44,440 nucleotides of DNA from contig JAJQDT010000094.1 of assembly GCA_021202075.1 (NCBI GenBank), positions 52,234 through 96,673 on the forward strand, written 5' to 3'. Within the stretch, counting starts at the first letter, position 1. Each line of letters begins with the position of its first letter. The stretch comes from Lachnospiraceae bacterium (GTDB lineage Bacteria > Bacillota > Clostridia > Lachnospirales > Lachnospiraceae). A program made the position numbers and the translations under genes. The notes beneath the pieces are model-generated. The model ran no database searches. It was not told the origin of the DNA and saw only the letters and a list, made by a program, of their open reading frames with translations. Of the stretch, positions 1 to 8,304 are shown in pieces.

Positions 1-86
1 ATGGCTCCTGCAGCCATTTGGCAGAATGCGAATGTTTGGATGGATGATTGAGATACAGGGAGATTGATTAAGAGGGGATTAATATC

Positions 87-1403
87 ATGTCGAAAGGGAA
101 ACGCGGGATTCTGGCGGCCCTGGCTGCGGGAATCGCCATTTTGGGAACGGGCGGCTGTTCCAGAAGCATGATGAATTATCAGATCGCGGAGAGCATTGGC
201 ACCGTGGGGATGTATGAGGACAATGCACCGGTCGAGACGCCGAAGATGCAGGCGGAGCGCGAGCTGGAGGAAGCGGAGGCAGCCGCGGAGGAGGAGAGGC
301 TGGCGCTGCTTTCGCAGGCGGAAACGCTGGCCGCCGGATACTGGTATGAGGAGGCTATCGTCCTGCTTTCGGAGTCGGATCTGTTTGCGGAGGACGATGA
401 CCGGGCAGAGACTGCGATCGAAGAATATCAGGAAGCGCAGAATGCGCTGGTGGAATATGACGGAACGGTTGTTCATCTGAATTTTCCGAACCTGATTGCG
501 GACACCAGCCTGGCGATTGACGGCGACAGCTATTCTTCGACCTACAGCCAGAATCTGATTACCATCAGCGAGTTTCAGGGGATTCTGGAGCAGCTTTATG
601 AAAACGGCTATATTTTGATTGACATTCATTCGCTGGCGGATGAGACGGACGATGGATTTGGCGACGTCACGCTGACGGAGGCCTCGCTGCTTTTGCCCGC
701 CGACAAAAAGCCGCTGGTTCTTTCTGTGGAGAACCTGAATTATGCGAGTGTGCGCAGCGGAGACGGAATTGCCACCAGGCTGGTGCTGGATGAAGACGGG
801 GAAGTGGCCGCTTCTTATGTAGACGCGAACGGAGTCACGAAGGTAGGCGCTTATGACGTCGTTCCGGTGCTGGAGCAGTTTATCGAAGAGCATCCGGACT
901 TTTCCCTGCAAGGTGCGCGGGGCATCATCGGCCTGTCCGGCGAGGACGGCGCTTTCGGCTATGAGGTAGAAGAGGACAGCGATGAGAATTGGGAGAGCAA
1001 TGCCCAGACAGTAAAGCAGATCGCCGCGAAGCTGCTTGCGGATGGCTGGACATTTGCGACGGAAGGATACAGCTATTCTTATATGAATGACATGACCTAT
1101 TCTGCGCTGGTGGAAGACATTACACAGTGGGAGGATACGATCGGCAGCCTGATCGGGGACTGCGATACGCTGATTTACCCGTACGGGTCGGAGGTGGAAT
1201 ATGAATCGGAAAAATCCGCTTATCTGACCAGCGCCGGGTATTGTTATCTGATCGGACTGTGGGCGTCAGACGATTACCTTTCTGTCAATCAGACGTATCT
1301 GCGGCAGACCAGACGATCCATCACCGGGTATCTTCTCGAAAATTACGCGAGCTACTATGAATCATTTTTCAATGTTTCGGCAATTCTGGACAGTGTAAGG
1401 TAA
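87..1403 (+). CDS. Polysaccharide deacetylase-like lipoprotein
   Basis: A signal peptide (residues 1-23) ends in a lipobox-like GTGGC, so the protein is probably anchored to the outer face of the membrane through Cys24. Residues 50-115 are a charged, Glu/Ala-rich helical stretch. From about residue 125 the chain follows the deacetylase-like (NodB-type) layout often found in clostridial surface proteins: a first strand with HLNF, a segment ending in GYILIDIHSLAD, then PADKKPLVLSVENLNY where catalytic members carry TFDD. The usual metal-binding Asp-Asp and His-x-x-x-His motifs are not evident, so it may bind glycan without deacetylating it. The ribosome site AGAGGGG lies 10 bases before the ATG. 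The next gene is a second lipoprotein with its own promoter. Fold assignment is fairly sure; activity is uncertain. Confidence 0.75.
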   Translation: MSKGKRGILAALAAGIAILGTGGCSRSMMNYQIAESIGTVGMYEDNAPVETPKMQAERELEEAEAAAEEERLALLSQAETLAAGYWYEEAIVLLSESDLFAEDDDRAETAIEEYQEAQNALVEYDGTVVHLNFPNLIADTSLAIDGDSYSSTYSQNLITISEFQGILEQLYENGYILIDIHSLADETDDGFGDVTLTEASLLLPADKKPLVLSVENLNYASVRSGDGIATRLVLDEDGEVAASYVDANGVTKVGAYDVVPVLEQFIEEHPDFSLQGARGIIGLSGEDGAFGYEVEEDSDENWESNAQTVKQIAAKLLADGWTFATEGYSYSYMNDMTYSALVEDITQWEDTIGSLIGDCDTLIYPYGSEVEYESEKSAYLTSAGYCYLIGLWASDDYLSVNQTYLRQTRRSITGYLLENYASYYESFFNVSAILDSVR

Positions 1404-1531
1404 ACGGGCTGCGCGACTGCATTTTTTCTTTTTGTGAAACTGGATGCGTGTAAAAGGAAACGGACGGCCTTTTTCGGATCGGTCTGATACAAAAATCGAA
1501 AGAATGAAAAGTGAAAAAACAATGATAACAC

Positions 1532-1560
1532 TTGCTATTTTTCGGACAGAGTGGTATGAT
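1532..1560 (+). promoter_or_regulatory. Sigma-A type promoter with extended -10 for the SH3 lipoprotein
   Basis: TTGCTA (1532-1537), a 17-base spacer and TGgTATGAT with TATGAT at 1555-1560. The TG one base before the -10 is a classic extended -10. The start of RNA would fall near 1567, about 50 bases before the ATG at 1618. Confidence 0.6.
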
Positions 1561-1617
1561 GCAAGGCAAGAGTCGAATTTTCGAGGAATGAGTATAAAAT
1601 AATGGAGGGACAGCTTT

Positions 1618-2439
1618 ATGACAAACAAATGCAGGAGATGGATGCTGGCGTTACTGATGTGTGTTTCTGTGGCATTGGCGACTACCGGCTGCGACCAGCT
1701 GAAAAAAGAGACGGAAACCGAGGCGCCGACGGAGACAGAAGCGCCGACCGAGGCGCCGACGGAGACAGAGCCGCCGACAGAGAGTGAGACGGAACCGCCG
1801 ACAGAGAGTGAGACGGAGCCGCCGACCGAGGCCGAGACGGAGCCGCAGACGTTTACACTGGATACGACTGTGGATGAGGAGAATGCGACGCGGGTTGAGT
1901 TCGATACGATTCGTGTGATGTACGCACTGGATGACCTGAATGTCCGCTCTGAGCCGGGTACGAGTGATACCTCGGAGATTTTCAGCAGCTATGCGAACGG
2001 CGACCAGATCAATGTGGTCGGTGAGACGACGAACTGGTATATGGTTTCTGTGGATGGCTATGCGGAGTATGGCTTTGTGTATAAGGGATATGTAGGTACG
2101 AGCGAGGATTCGGCCTCCTCGGATACCGGTGTGGATGATACTGGCGCTGCTGACACGACGGTGTCAGAGACAACGGCAGATTCTGACACGGCGGCTTCGA
2201 CGACGGATACTTCCTCCGTTGATCTGGAATACGGTGTAGAGACCTATGCGGAGTCGTTTACCATCACAGCGACGGCCGGTGCAAATATGCGCGCGGAACC
2301 GTCCCAGGACGGCGAGATTATCGGCACGATCGCGTCGGAGACACAGGTGACGGCGATTGGCTACACGGACCGCTGGTACAAGATCAGCTACAACGGCACC
2401 GTTGGATATGTCAATAAAAACCTGTTCAGCGCGGAGTAA
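1618..2439 (+). CDS. Lipoprotein with Thr/Glu/Pro linker and two bacterial SH3 domains
   Basis: The signal peptide ends in LATTGC (Cys25), which predicts a surface lipoprotein. Residues 30-80 are a low-complexity spacer of TETEAPT and ESETEPPT units that would hold the rest away from the membrane within the wall. Two SH3_3-type domains follow: about residues 95-162 (NVRSEPGTSDTSEIFSS, then NWYMVSVDGYAEYGFVYKGYV) and about 210-273 (NMRAEPSQDGEIIGTI, then RWYKISYNGTVGYVNKNLF). A Ser/Thr/Asp linker joins them. Such domains bind peptidoglycan peptides or serve as targeting modules. There is no catalytic domain, so the protein is probably a wall-binding or sensing factor. The ribosome site GGAGGG lies 12 bases before the ATG. 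Confidence 0.85.
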   Translation: MTNKCRRWMLALLMCVSVALATTGCDQLKKETETEAPTETEAPTEAPTETEPPTESETEPPTESETEPPTEAETEPQTFTLDTTVDEENATRVEFDTIRVMYALDDLNVRSEPGTSDTSEIFSSYANGDQINVVGETTNWYMVSVDGYAEYGFVYKGYVGTSEDSASSDTGVDDTGAADTTVSETTADSDTAASTTDTSSVDLEYGVETYAESFTITATAGANMRAEPSQDGEIIGTIASETQVTAIGYTDRWYKISYNGTVGYVNKNLFSAE

Positions 2440-2451
2440 AAGCACTCAGAA

Positions 2452-2523
2452 CGAAAAATCAGAAACGAAACCTCAGAAACAAAACATCAGAAAAAAATCA
2501 AAAGCGAAAAATCAGAAACGAAA
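2452..2523 (+). repeat. A-rich tail with a 19-base direct repeat
   Basis: Between the stop codon at 2439 and the terminator at 2551 the plus strand is almost free of T and runs as variants of ATCAGAAAC. The 19-mer CGAAAAATCAGAAACGAAA occurs exactly at 2452-2470 and again at 2505-2523. No coding function is evident. It would give an unstructured 3' UTR. Confidence 0.6.
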
Positions 2524-2550
2524 AAACAGTAACAAAATATCAAAAACAGA

Positions 2551-2590
2551 GAATCCCGAGCCGGAAGCTTATCCGGGTCGGGAATTTTTA
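2551..2590 (+). terminator. Rho-independent terminator after the SH3 lipoprotein
   Basis: An imperfect 13-bp stem (AATCCCGAGCCGG against CCGGGTCGGGAAT, two mismatches) with loop AAGCTTAT, followed by TTTTTA. Confidence 0.7.
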
Positions 2591-2596
2591 TGCACA

Positions 2597-2675
2597 GGGC
2601 CGGGCAGGGTGTTTTGCAGCTAAAGCCGCCCCGGCCCGCGCGGGCGAGTAGGAGCCACAAGCTGCCTCCGACTCG
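2597..2675 (+). repeat. Two-hairpin structured repeat, copy A
   Basis: Hairpin 1: outer stem GGGCCGGG/CCCGGCCC (2597-2604 with 2630-2637), an 11-base one-sided bulge CAGGGTGTTTT, inner stem GCAGC/GCCGC and tetraloop TAAA. Then a 7-base linker. Hairpin 2: CGAGT-A-GGAG with CTCC-G-ACTCG (2645-2654 with 2666-2675), followed by ATCAC. Copies B (2682-2757) and C (30303-30380) share this exact architecture with different stem bases. Confidence 0.65.
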
Positions 2676-2681
2676 ATCACA

Positions 2682-2757
2682 GGGGCGCGTAAGGTGTTTT
2701 GTGGCTTGCGCCACACGCGCCCCGCGGAGACGAGCAGGGGACAAGTCTCCCTGCTCG
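2682..2757 (+). repeat. Two-hairpin structured repeat, copy B
   Basis: Directly behind copy A. Hairpin 1: outer stem GGGGCGCGT/ACGCGCCCC (2682-2690 with 2715-2723, 9 bp perfect), a 10-base one-sided bulge AAGGTGTTTT, inner stem GTGGC/GCCAC and tetraloop TTGC. A 7-base linker. Hairpin 2: CGAGCAGGG/CCCTGCTCG (2731-2739 with 2749-2757, 9 bp perfect), followed by ATTGTTC. No U-run follows, so it is not a plain terminator. Confidence 0.7.
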
Positions 2758-3027
2758 ATTGTTCATCTGCTTTAAAGCTTTGTTTAAGGTCAATGGGCCT
2801 GCGGCCGGATTCCGGGTAAGTTATTTCGCGACTGTTCCTGTCCCCTCGCATTCACGAAATTTCCATATTTCAATCACAAATCTGACGTATTGAAGTTTTA
2901 TTGTTTACGATGTGTTTAAAACCGTGTTTTGTATAAGATAAAGGATTACACATTTGATAAATATATAGACTTATATTATTTCCTGAAACTTATTTGAATA
3001 GGAAATAATGGCAGAGGAGACGTCAGG

Positions 3028-4065
3028 ATGAGCGATGACTGGAATCGATTGAATCGACAGCTGAAAAGGGAGGAAGAAGTCAGACAAAAGCGTCTGCGTA
3101 TCGGGATTGTGGTGTTCTCGATTCTTCTGTTTGGCATGGGAATTCGCATGATTGTCAGAAGAATCGCTAATTTCAATAATGAAGATGTGACGGCGGCGAT
3201 CAGTGAGTCGGCAGATCTTGTTGGAGAGGGCGAAACGGAAAATGAGACGGAAGCTTCCTCGGAGGAGCAGACCGAAGAGGCGTTTTTACCGGATCTCGAG
3301 GGGCTGTCCGCGCAGATCGAAGGGATGCTTGGGGAAGTTTCCGGGGTCTGGAGCGTTTATCTGAAGGATCTTGACACAGACGAATCCTTTACAATCAACA
3401 GCCAGAGTATGTACGCGGCCAGTCTGGTCAAGCTGTATGTGATGATGTCCGCCTATGAAAATATGGATGATCTGGTAGAAAATTATTGCAGGGTGAATCG
3501 CGTAAACGAGGAGGAGGCGCAGGCAACAATCGAAGACCGGCTGTATACGATGATTACGGTTTCCAGAAATGAGTCCTATAATGAACTGGTCCGTCTGCAC
3601 AGCAGTGAGAACAGTTTTGCGCAGGGAGCACGTCTGATTAACTCCTATATCACGGAAAATGGTTTTTTGAGTACCGGCGTTCATTCGACTCTGCACCCTT
3701 CGGATTCCAGCTTTGAGTCCACCGGGGAGGGCATCAACGAGACGACTGTGGAGGACTGCGGAGCGCTGCTGGAAATGATTTACGACGGCGCCTGCGTATC
3801 AGAGGACGCTTCGGAGGAAATGCTGAGTCTTTTGCTCCAGCAGGAGAATACGACCAAGATACCGGCGGGCGTTCCGGATGAGATTCTGGTAGCAAACAAG
3901 ACTGGTGAGACGGATGAAGAGACCCATGACGCCGCAATCATATTTGGCGAAAAGACCGATTACATCCTCTGCGTCATGTCCTCTGAGGTGGATGACATGG
4001 GCGTCGGAAACGCGGGGAATCTGATTGCAGAGATGTCCGAGCTGGTGTATGAGTTCCTGAACTAA
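3028..4065 (+). CDS. Membrane-anchored class A beta-lactamase-like serine hydrolase
   Basis: A charged cytoplasmic start (residues 1-24) and one membrane helix (about 25-45) put the rest outside the cell. An acidic linker (60-85) leads to a beta-lactamase2-type domain with all three signature motifs: S132-x-x-K135 (ASLVK), S179-R-N181 and K291-T-G293. A TTVED segment stands where class A enzymes have the omega-loop region. In clostridia such proteins are usually penicillin-interacting or wall-related hydrolases rather than resistance enzymes; which applies here cannot be told. AGGAG lies 9 bases before the ATG. The gene stands alone, with structured DNA on both sides. Confidence 0.82.
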   Translation: MSDDWNRLNRQLKREEEVRQKRLRIGIVVFSILLFGMGIRMIVRRIANFNNEDVTAAISESADLVGEGETENETEASSEEQTEEAFLPDLEGLSAQIEGMLGEVSGVWSVYLKDLDTDESFTINSQSMYAASLVKLYVMMSAYENMDDLVENYCRVNRVNEEEAQATIEDRLYTMITVSRNESYNELVRLHSSENSFAQGARLINSYITENGFLSTGVHSTLHPSDSSFESTGEGINETTVEDCGALLEMIYDGACVSEDASEEMLSLLLQQENTTKIPAGVPDEILVANKTGETDEETHDAAIIFGEKTDYILCVMSSEVDDMGVGNAGNLIAEMSELVYEFLN

Positions 4066-4249
4066 CTTTCCGACCGAAGAGGAGTATAGCCCCTCATCAG
4101 CTACAGGTGATGCGTAAGCGGCATATAGCCTGCGGCAGCGAATCGATGTGGGCCTGAGTTGAAATAGGCCGGCCGCAATCCTATTGGCTTTAGACAATGC
4201 GTAATTCACTTTAAGGATTTTTGCAAGAAGAAAATATGTCGTATTTAGA

Positions 4250-4282
4250 AAAAAATCTCCCATAGCAGTTGGGGGATTTTTT
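4250..4282 (+). terminator. Rho-independent terminator
   Basis: AAAAAATCTCCC, loop ATAGCAGTT, then GGGGGATTTTTT. The stem is perfect apart from one G-T wobble, and the A/T tracts make it usable from either side. It ends the beta-lactamase-like transcript. The stretch 4066-4249 before it holds no gene that I can support, only short GC-rich inverted segments. Confidence 0.7.
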
Positions 4283-4288
4283 CGATAC

Positions 4289-4389
4289 AATAAAGAAAGC
4301 CGCGCAACGGAGAATCGCTTTGCGATTGGCGCGGCCTTCGTCCATATTCGCTTCGCGAATACGGACATAAAATAAAGAAAGCCGCGCAA
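4289..4389 (+). repeat. 82-base palindromic unit flanked by 19-base direct repeats
   Basis: AATAAAGAAAGCCGCGCAA occurs exactly at 4289-4307 and 4371-4389. Between them are two hairpins. The first is GCCGCGC/GCGCGGC (4299-4305 with 4329-4335), with a one-sided bulge AACGGAG and inner stem AATCGC/GCGATT. The second is GTCCATATTCGC/GCGAATACGGAC (4340-4351 with 4355-4366, one mismatch). It looks like a REP-type element. The plan (bulged hairpin, linker, simple hairpin) resembles copies A to C, but the sequences differ. Confidence 0.6.
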
Positions 4390-4413
4390 TCAACAGAGGG
4401 AGGTATTTTCAGA

Positions 4414-5316
4414 GTGAAAACAGAAGAAATCAACATTCGTGACCCGTATGTACTTTTGCATGAAAACCGGTATTATCTATATGGCACGAGAAGCGCAACC
4501 TGCTGGAGTGAAGCGGACGGTTTTGACTGCTATGTGAGCGACGACCGGGAGAACTGGGAAGGACCGATTGAGATTTTTCACCGGCCAGAGGGCTTTTTTG
4601 CCGATCGCAGCTACTGGGCGCCGGAATGTTATTTTTATCAGAATGCGTTTTATTTTGTGACTACGCTGGAGGGCGGCGGCCGCAAGAAGGGAGTCTATGT
4701 GCTGCGCAGTGAGAGCCCGACCGGCCCGTTTGTCCCGTATGGCAAGGAGCTGACGCCGCAGGAGTGGACGAGTATCGACGGAACTCTTTATGTGGAAGAT
4801 GGAATTCCTTATCTGATTTTTTCACACTCATTTGAGGACAGCCCGAACGGTGATATGTGCATGGTCGAGCTGAAGCCGGATCTGTCGGCGGCAGCCGGTG
4901 AGCCGGTTTTGCTGTTTTCGGCCGGCGAGGCAGACTGGGCGCATCCGGTTCCGTTTGCGAAGGCGGAGTTTGGGATGGACGGGGACGTCTATTTTACCGA
5001 TGGCCCCTGTATGTTCCGGATGCCGCAAATGGGCCTTTGCATGACCTGGTCCAGCTGGGGTACGAATGGATACGCGGTTGGCGTGGCGGTATCGGAGAGG
5101 GGGAGCGTGAAGGGACCGTGGCGGCAGATCGCGCGGCCGATTTTCCCGGAAAACGGCGGGCACGGCATGGTATTTGCAGATAAGGACGGGCAGCTTCTGT
5201 TTGTCCTGCATTATCCGAACGACAAATTTCAGGAGAAACCGTGTTTTATGAAGCTGATCAATCAGAATGGGGAACTGATTCTGGAGCAGGTGTGCGGTTC
5301 GATTGCCGGAATCTGA
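4414..5316 (+). CDS. Glycoside hydrolase family 43 protein
   Basis: A single five-bladed propeller domain without signal peptide, so it acts in the cytoplasm. RDPYVLL near the start carries the probable base Asp. YWAPECYF and SIDGTLYVEDGIPYL are typical GH43 blade motifs. Family members release arabinose or xylose from plant oligosaccharides; the exact substrate cannot be read. The start is GTG, with AGGGAGG ten bases before it. The rhamnosidase gene begins 30 bases downstream, so the two are likely one transcript acting on side chains and backbone of the same glycan. Confidence 0.85.
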   Translation: MKTEEINIRDPYVLLHENRYYLYGTRSATCWSEADGFDCYVSDDRENWEGPIEIFHRPEGFFADRSYWAPECYFYQNAFYFVTTLEGGGRKKGVYVLRSESPTGPFVPYGKELTPQEWTSIDGTLYVEDGIPYLIFSHSFEDSPNGDMCMVELKPDLSAAAGEPVLLFSAGEADWAHPVPFAKAEFGMDGDVYFTDGPCMFRMPQMGLCMTWSSWGTNGYAVGVAVSERGSVKGPWRQIARPIFPENGGHGMVFADKDGQLLFVLHYPNDKFQEKPCFMKLINQNGELILEQVCGSIAGI

Positions 5317-5345
5317 CATCATCAAACAATATGGAGATTGGAAAA

Positions 5346-8087
5346 ATGAAAGTAGAAAAACTGAGAGTAAATCAAATTGAAAATCCGCTGGGGTATGCGA
5401 TTGATCCGCTGAGCTTTTCGTGGGTCGTGACAGAATGCGAAAGCAGGCAGAAATGGGCGCGGATCCGTGTGGCGGAGGCATTTGCCGGCCGGAAGCCGAC
5501 GGTTGAGGCTTCATGCTGTCAGCAGCCAGTGACGGAGACTTCTGTCGACCGGCAGCTGATGCCGGAGGTTTCCCCCTTTGACAAGGCGGACCTTCTCTTT
5601 GACAGCGGAGAGGACGCGGAAGCGGAAAGCCTGGATTATCAGGTGTTTCTTGCATTAAAGCCGCGCACCGGATATCTCTGGGAAGTGACGGTGAAGGCAG
5701 AGAACGGCGAGTCGGCATCGGCAGTCGGGCGGTTTGAGATCGGGAAGATGGATGAGCCCTGGTGCGGGCAGTGGATCTCACCGGTGGGAGAGACTTCCTC
5801 TGCCATACTGGTTAAGAAGTTTTTGGTGGAGAAAATCGGTGACGCGAGGCTTTATATCTGCGGCCTCGGCGTCTATGAGTGCCGGATCAACGGCGAAAAG
5901 GTTGGGGATGAATACCTGGCGCCGGGCTATCATTCGTATGATTTCCATCTGCAGGCGCAGACGTACGATGTGACTTCGTATCTGCGGGAGGGCGAGAATG
6001 AGATCCGCATCTGGCTTGGGGAAGGGTGGTTTAAAGGACGTCTCGGCTTTGACGGGGGCTTTACGGATATCTATGGAGACCGCCTGTATGCGATCGCGGA
6101 GTTGTATGTAAAAAATCAGGACGGCGAAACGCTGGCAGTCCGGACAGACGATACCTGGGAGAGCCGGATTTCGCCGGTGATCTTTAACAACATCTATGAT
6201 GGAGAGGTTTACGATGCCAGACGAGAGTATTGGTCTGGAATTGTGATGGAAGGGTCGACGGCGGATACTCAGGCAGCGAACTGTCAGGCAGCGGATTCTC
6301 AGGCCGATGATGCGGCAGCCTCGGGTCAGGCAGATGTATTTACGATTGGCACAGTCGAGCTTGCTGCTCCGACAGACTCGCAGCACGATGAGATCTTACC
6401 TTGCGGTCCCCTGACCGACCGCTACAGCCTTCCGGTTGTGAAGAAGGAATCCTTCGCGGTAAAAGAATTGATTCACACGCCGAAGGATGAGACGGTTCTT
6501 GATTTTGGACAGGAGATTACCGGCTGGGTGGAGATCGATGCTGATTTTCCAGTGGGAACAACGATTACGCTCACTGCGGGCGAAATCCTGCAGAACGACT
6601 GTTTCTATCATGAGAATCTGCGCACGGCAAAGACGGAATTTACTTATATATCGAATGGCAAAAAGGCGTTGGCGAGGCCGCATTTTACCTTTTACGGATT
6701 CCGCTATATGAAAGTGGAATGTGCGATTCCGGTGAGAGCAGAGCAGTTCACCGCCTGGCACCTGCGCAGTGATTTTGACCAGATCGGAAAAATCGAGACA
6801 GGAAACGCGAAGGTCAACCAGCTCTTTTCCAACGCGCTCTGGGGGCAGAAGGATAATTTCCTGGACGTGCCGACGGACTGCCCGCAGCGTGATGAGCGCC
6901 TTGGCTGGACCGGCGACGCGCAGGTCTTTTCGGAGACGGCCTGCTACAATATGTATATGCCGGCGTTTTACCGCAAATATCTCTGGGATATGCGCGCGGA
7001 GCAGAGTATCCTGGACGGCTCTGTGCCGAACGTGGTGCCGCGCCTGAAGCGGGGGATGGTGGCCGAGCATGGCTCCTGCCCGTGGGCGGATGCCGGGGTC
7101 ATTATTCCGTGGAATGTCTATAAGCACTACGGAAGCAAAACCCTGCTGGCGGAGACCTACCCCGGCATGAAGGCCTGGGTGGACTGCCAGAGAAAGCGGG
7201 AAGAGGCTGTCAGCGATCCGGAAGGAGACGGAAAAGAGAGGCATCTGATAAAGGACGGTTTCCATTTCGCGGACTGGCTCGCGCTCGACAATCCGCAGCC
7301 GGGACCGTTTGGCGCGACCGATCCGCTGTACATCGCCAGCGCGTATTATTACCGCGATGCGGACATTGTGGCGCAGTCCGCAGAGATTCTCGGTTATGAT
7401 GAAGCAAAGGAGTACCGGGAACTGGCAGACGCGATCAAACAGGCGATCCGGGAGAAGTATTTTGATGCAGACGGAACCTGCTCCTGCAAAACACAGACCG
7501 GATCAGCGATCGCGATCTGCTTTGGGCTGACGGACACTGAGTTCGCAGAAGGAAGCGAGCTGGAGGCACGGGTTAAGGCCAACAACGACCATCTGAATAC
7601 CGGCTTTGTCGGGACGACCATGCTATGCCCGGCGCTCACAAAGACCGGACACAACGATACAGCAGTCACTCTTTTACTGAATGAGGATTTCCCGAGCTGG
7701 CTCTACAGCGTCAACCTGGGAGCGACGACGATCTGGGAGCGCTGGGATTCGGTGGGACCGGACGGCGTCATCAGCGCGGAAGGCATGAACAGCCTGAACC
7801 ACTACAGCTACGGAAGCATTGAAGCCTGGATGTATGGGTATGTATGCGGCATCCGTCAGGCAGAGCCGGGATTCCGGAGAGCCATCCTCGAGCCGCATCC
7901 GGATCAGAGACTGGGATATGTGAAAGGAACGCTGGAGACGGCGGCGGGTGTGTATGAGAGCAGCTGGAGCTATGATGAGAGTGGTAAGGTGACATACACT
8001 TTTACCGTACCGTTCGGTGCGGAGGCAGAGCTGAGGCTGCCGGATGGCAGGACGGAAGTGCTGACAGCCGGAACCTCGGAATTTTGA
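5346..8087 (+). CDS. Alpha-L-rhamnosidase, GH78
   Basis: A 913-residue cytoplasmic enzyme that removes terminal alpha-L-rhamnose. The start is set at 5346 (MKVEKLRVNQIENPLGY) because GGAG lies 8 bases upstream and the opening matches the second rhamnosidase (18994). Order: N-terminal beta domain, a jelly-roll carbohydrate-binding region (about 150-270), then the (alpha/alpha)6 barrel with DCPQRDERLGWTGD at 511-524 (acid Glu517) and TIWERWDSV near 795, then a beta-sandwich C-terminus. Odd: a Cys/Gln/Ala-rich insert at about residues 302-332, made of three 15-base repeats (AANCQ, AADSQ type), interrupts the region before the barrel. Confidence 0.92.
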   Translation: MKVEKLRVNQIENPLGYAIDPLSFSWVVTECESRQKWARIRVAEAFAGRKPTVEASCCQQPVTETSVDRQLMPEVSPFDKADLLFDSGEDAEAESLDYQVFLALKPRTGYLWEVTVKAENGESASAVGRFEIGKMDEPWCGQWISPVGETSSAILVKKFLVEKIGDARLYICGLGVYECRINGEKVGDEYLAPGYHSYDFHLQAQTYDVTSYLREGENEIRIWLGEGWFKGRLGFDGGFTDIYGDRLYAIAELYVKNQDGETLAVRTDDTWESRISPVIFNNIYDGEVYDARREYWSGIVMEGSTADTQAANCQAADSQADDAAASGQADVFTIGTVELAAPTDSQHDEILPCGPLTDRYSLPVVKKESFAVKELIHTPKDETVLDFGQEITGWVEIDADFPVGTTITLTAGEILQNDCFYHENLRTAKTEFTYISNGKKALARPHFTFYGFRYMKVECAIPVRAEQFTAWHLRSDFDQIGKIETGNAKVNQLFSNALWGQKDNFLDVPTDCPQRDERLGWTGDAQVFSETACYNMYMPAFYRKYLWDMRAEQSILDGSVPNVVPRLKRGMVAEHGSCPWADAGVIIPWNVYKHYGSKTLLAETYPGMKAWVDCQRKREEAVSDPEGDGKERHLIKDGFHFADWLALDNPQPGPFGATDPLYIASAYYYRDADIVAQSAEILGYDEAKEYRELADAIKQAIREKYFDADGTCSCKTQTGSAIAICFGLTDTEFAEGSELEARVKANNDHLNTGFVGTTMLCPALTKTGHNDTAVTLLLNEDFPSWLYSVNLGATTIWERWDSVGPDGVISAEGMNSLNHYSYGSIEAWMYGYVCGIRQAEPGFRRAILEPHPDQRLGYVKGTLETAAGVYESSWSYDESGKVTYTFTVPFGAEAELRLPDGRTEVLTAGTSEF

Positions 8088-8238
8088 TAGTATGAGAAGT
8101 AAAACGACTAAAGTCGTTTACTATTAAAGAATAATAAGCCAGAAGTGTGTTCCCTGATAGTAAGACATTCTGGGATATGCTTCGGCCTGGTTTTGCGGTC
8201 GTGGCGATTGGAAAGGAACAGAAGGGAGAAGTTTTATT

Positions 8239-8301
8239 ATGGATCAGGAACTGAGAGCGATTGTAGATAAAATGAAAGCCGAACTGGCGCAGGAAGTCTA
8301 A
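8239..8301 (+). pseudogene. 20-codon N-terminal fragment ending in a TAA, in frame with the next gene
   Basis: MDQELRAIVDKMKAELAQEV then TAA, with a good ribosome site (GGGAG, 10 bases before the ATG). It is in the same frame as the alpha/beta hydrolase that restarts at 8305, and the helix reads on smoothly (KMNLANQMMEIDG). The simplest view is that this is the true N-terminus, cut off by a nonsense mutation. The alternative is a leader peptide. Confidence 0.55.
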
Positions 8302-8304
8302 AAG

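Noticed and set aside
1..66. Possible 3' end of an upstream gene
   Set aside because: Two frames stop at 51 and 66, but too little sequence is present to choose a frame or recognise a protein.
5241..5345. Longer start for the first rhamnosidase
   Set aside because: It overlaps the GH43 gene in another frame. The ATG at 5346 has a ribosome site and the shared motif IENPLGY.
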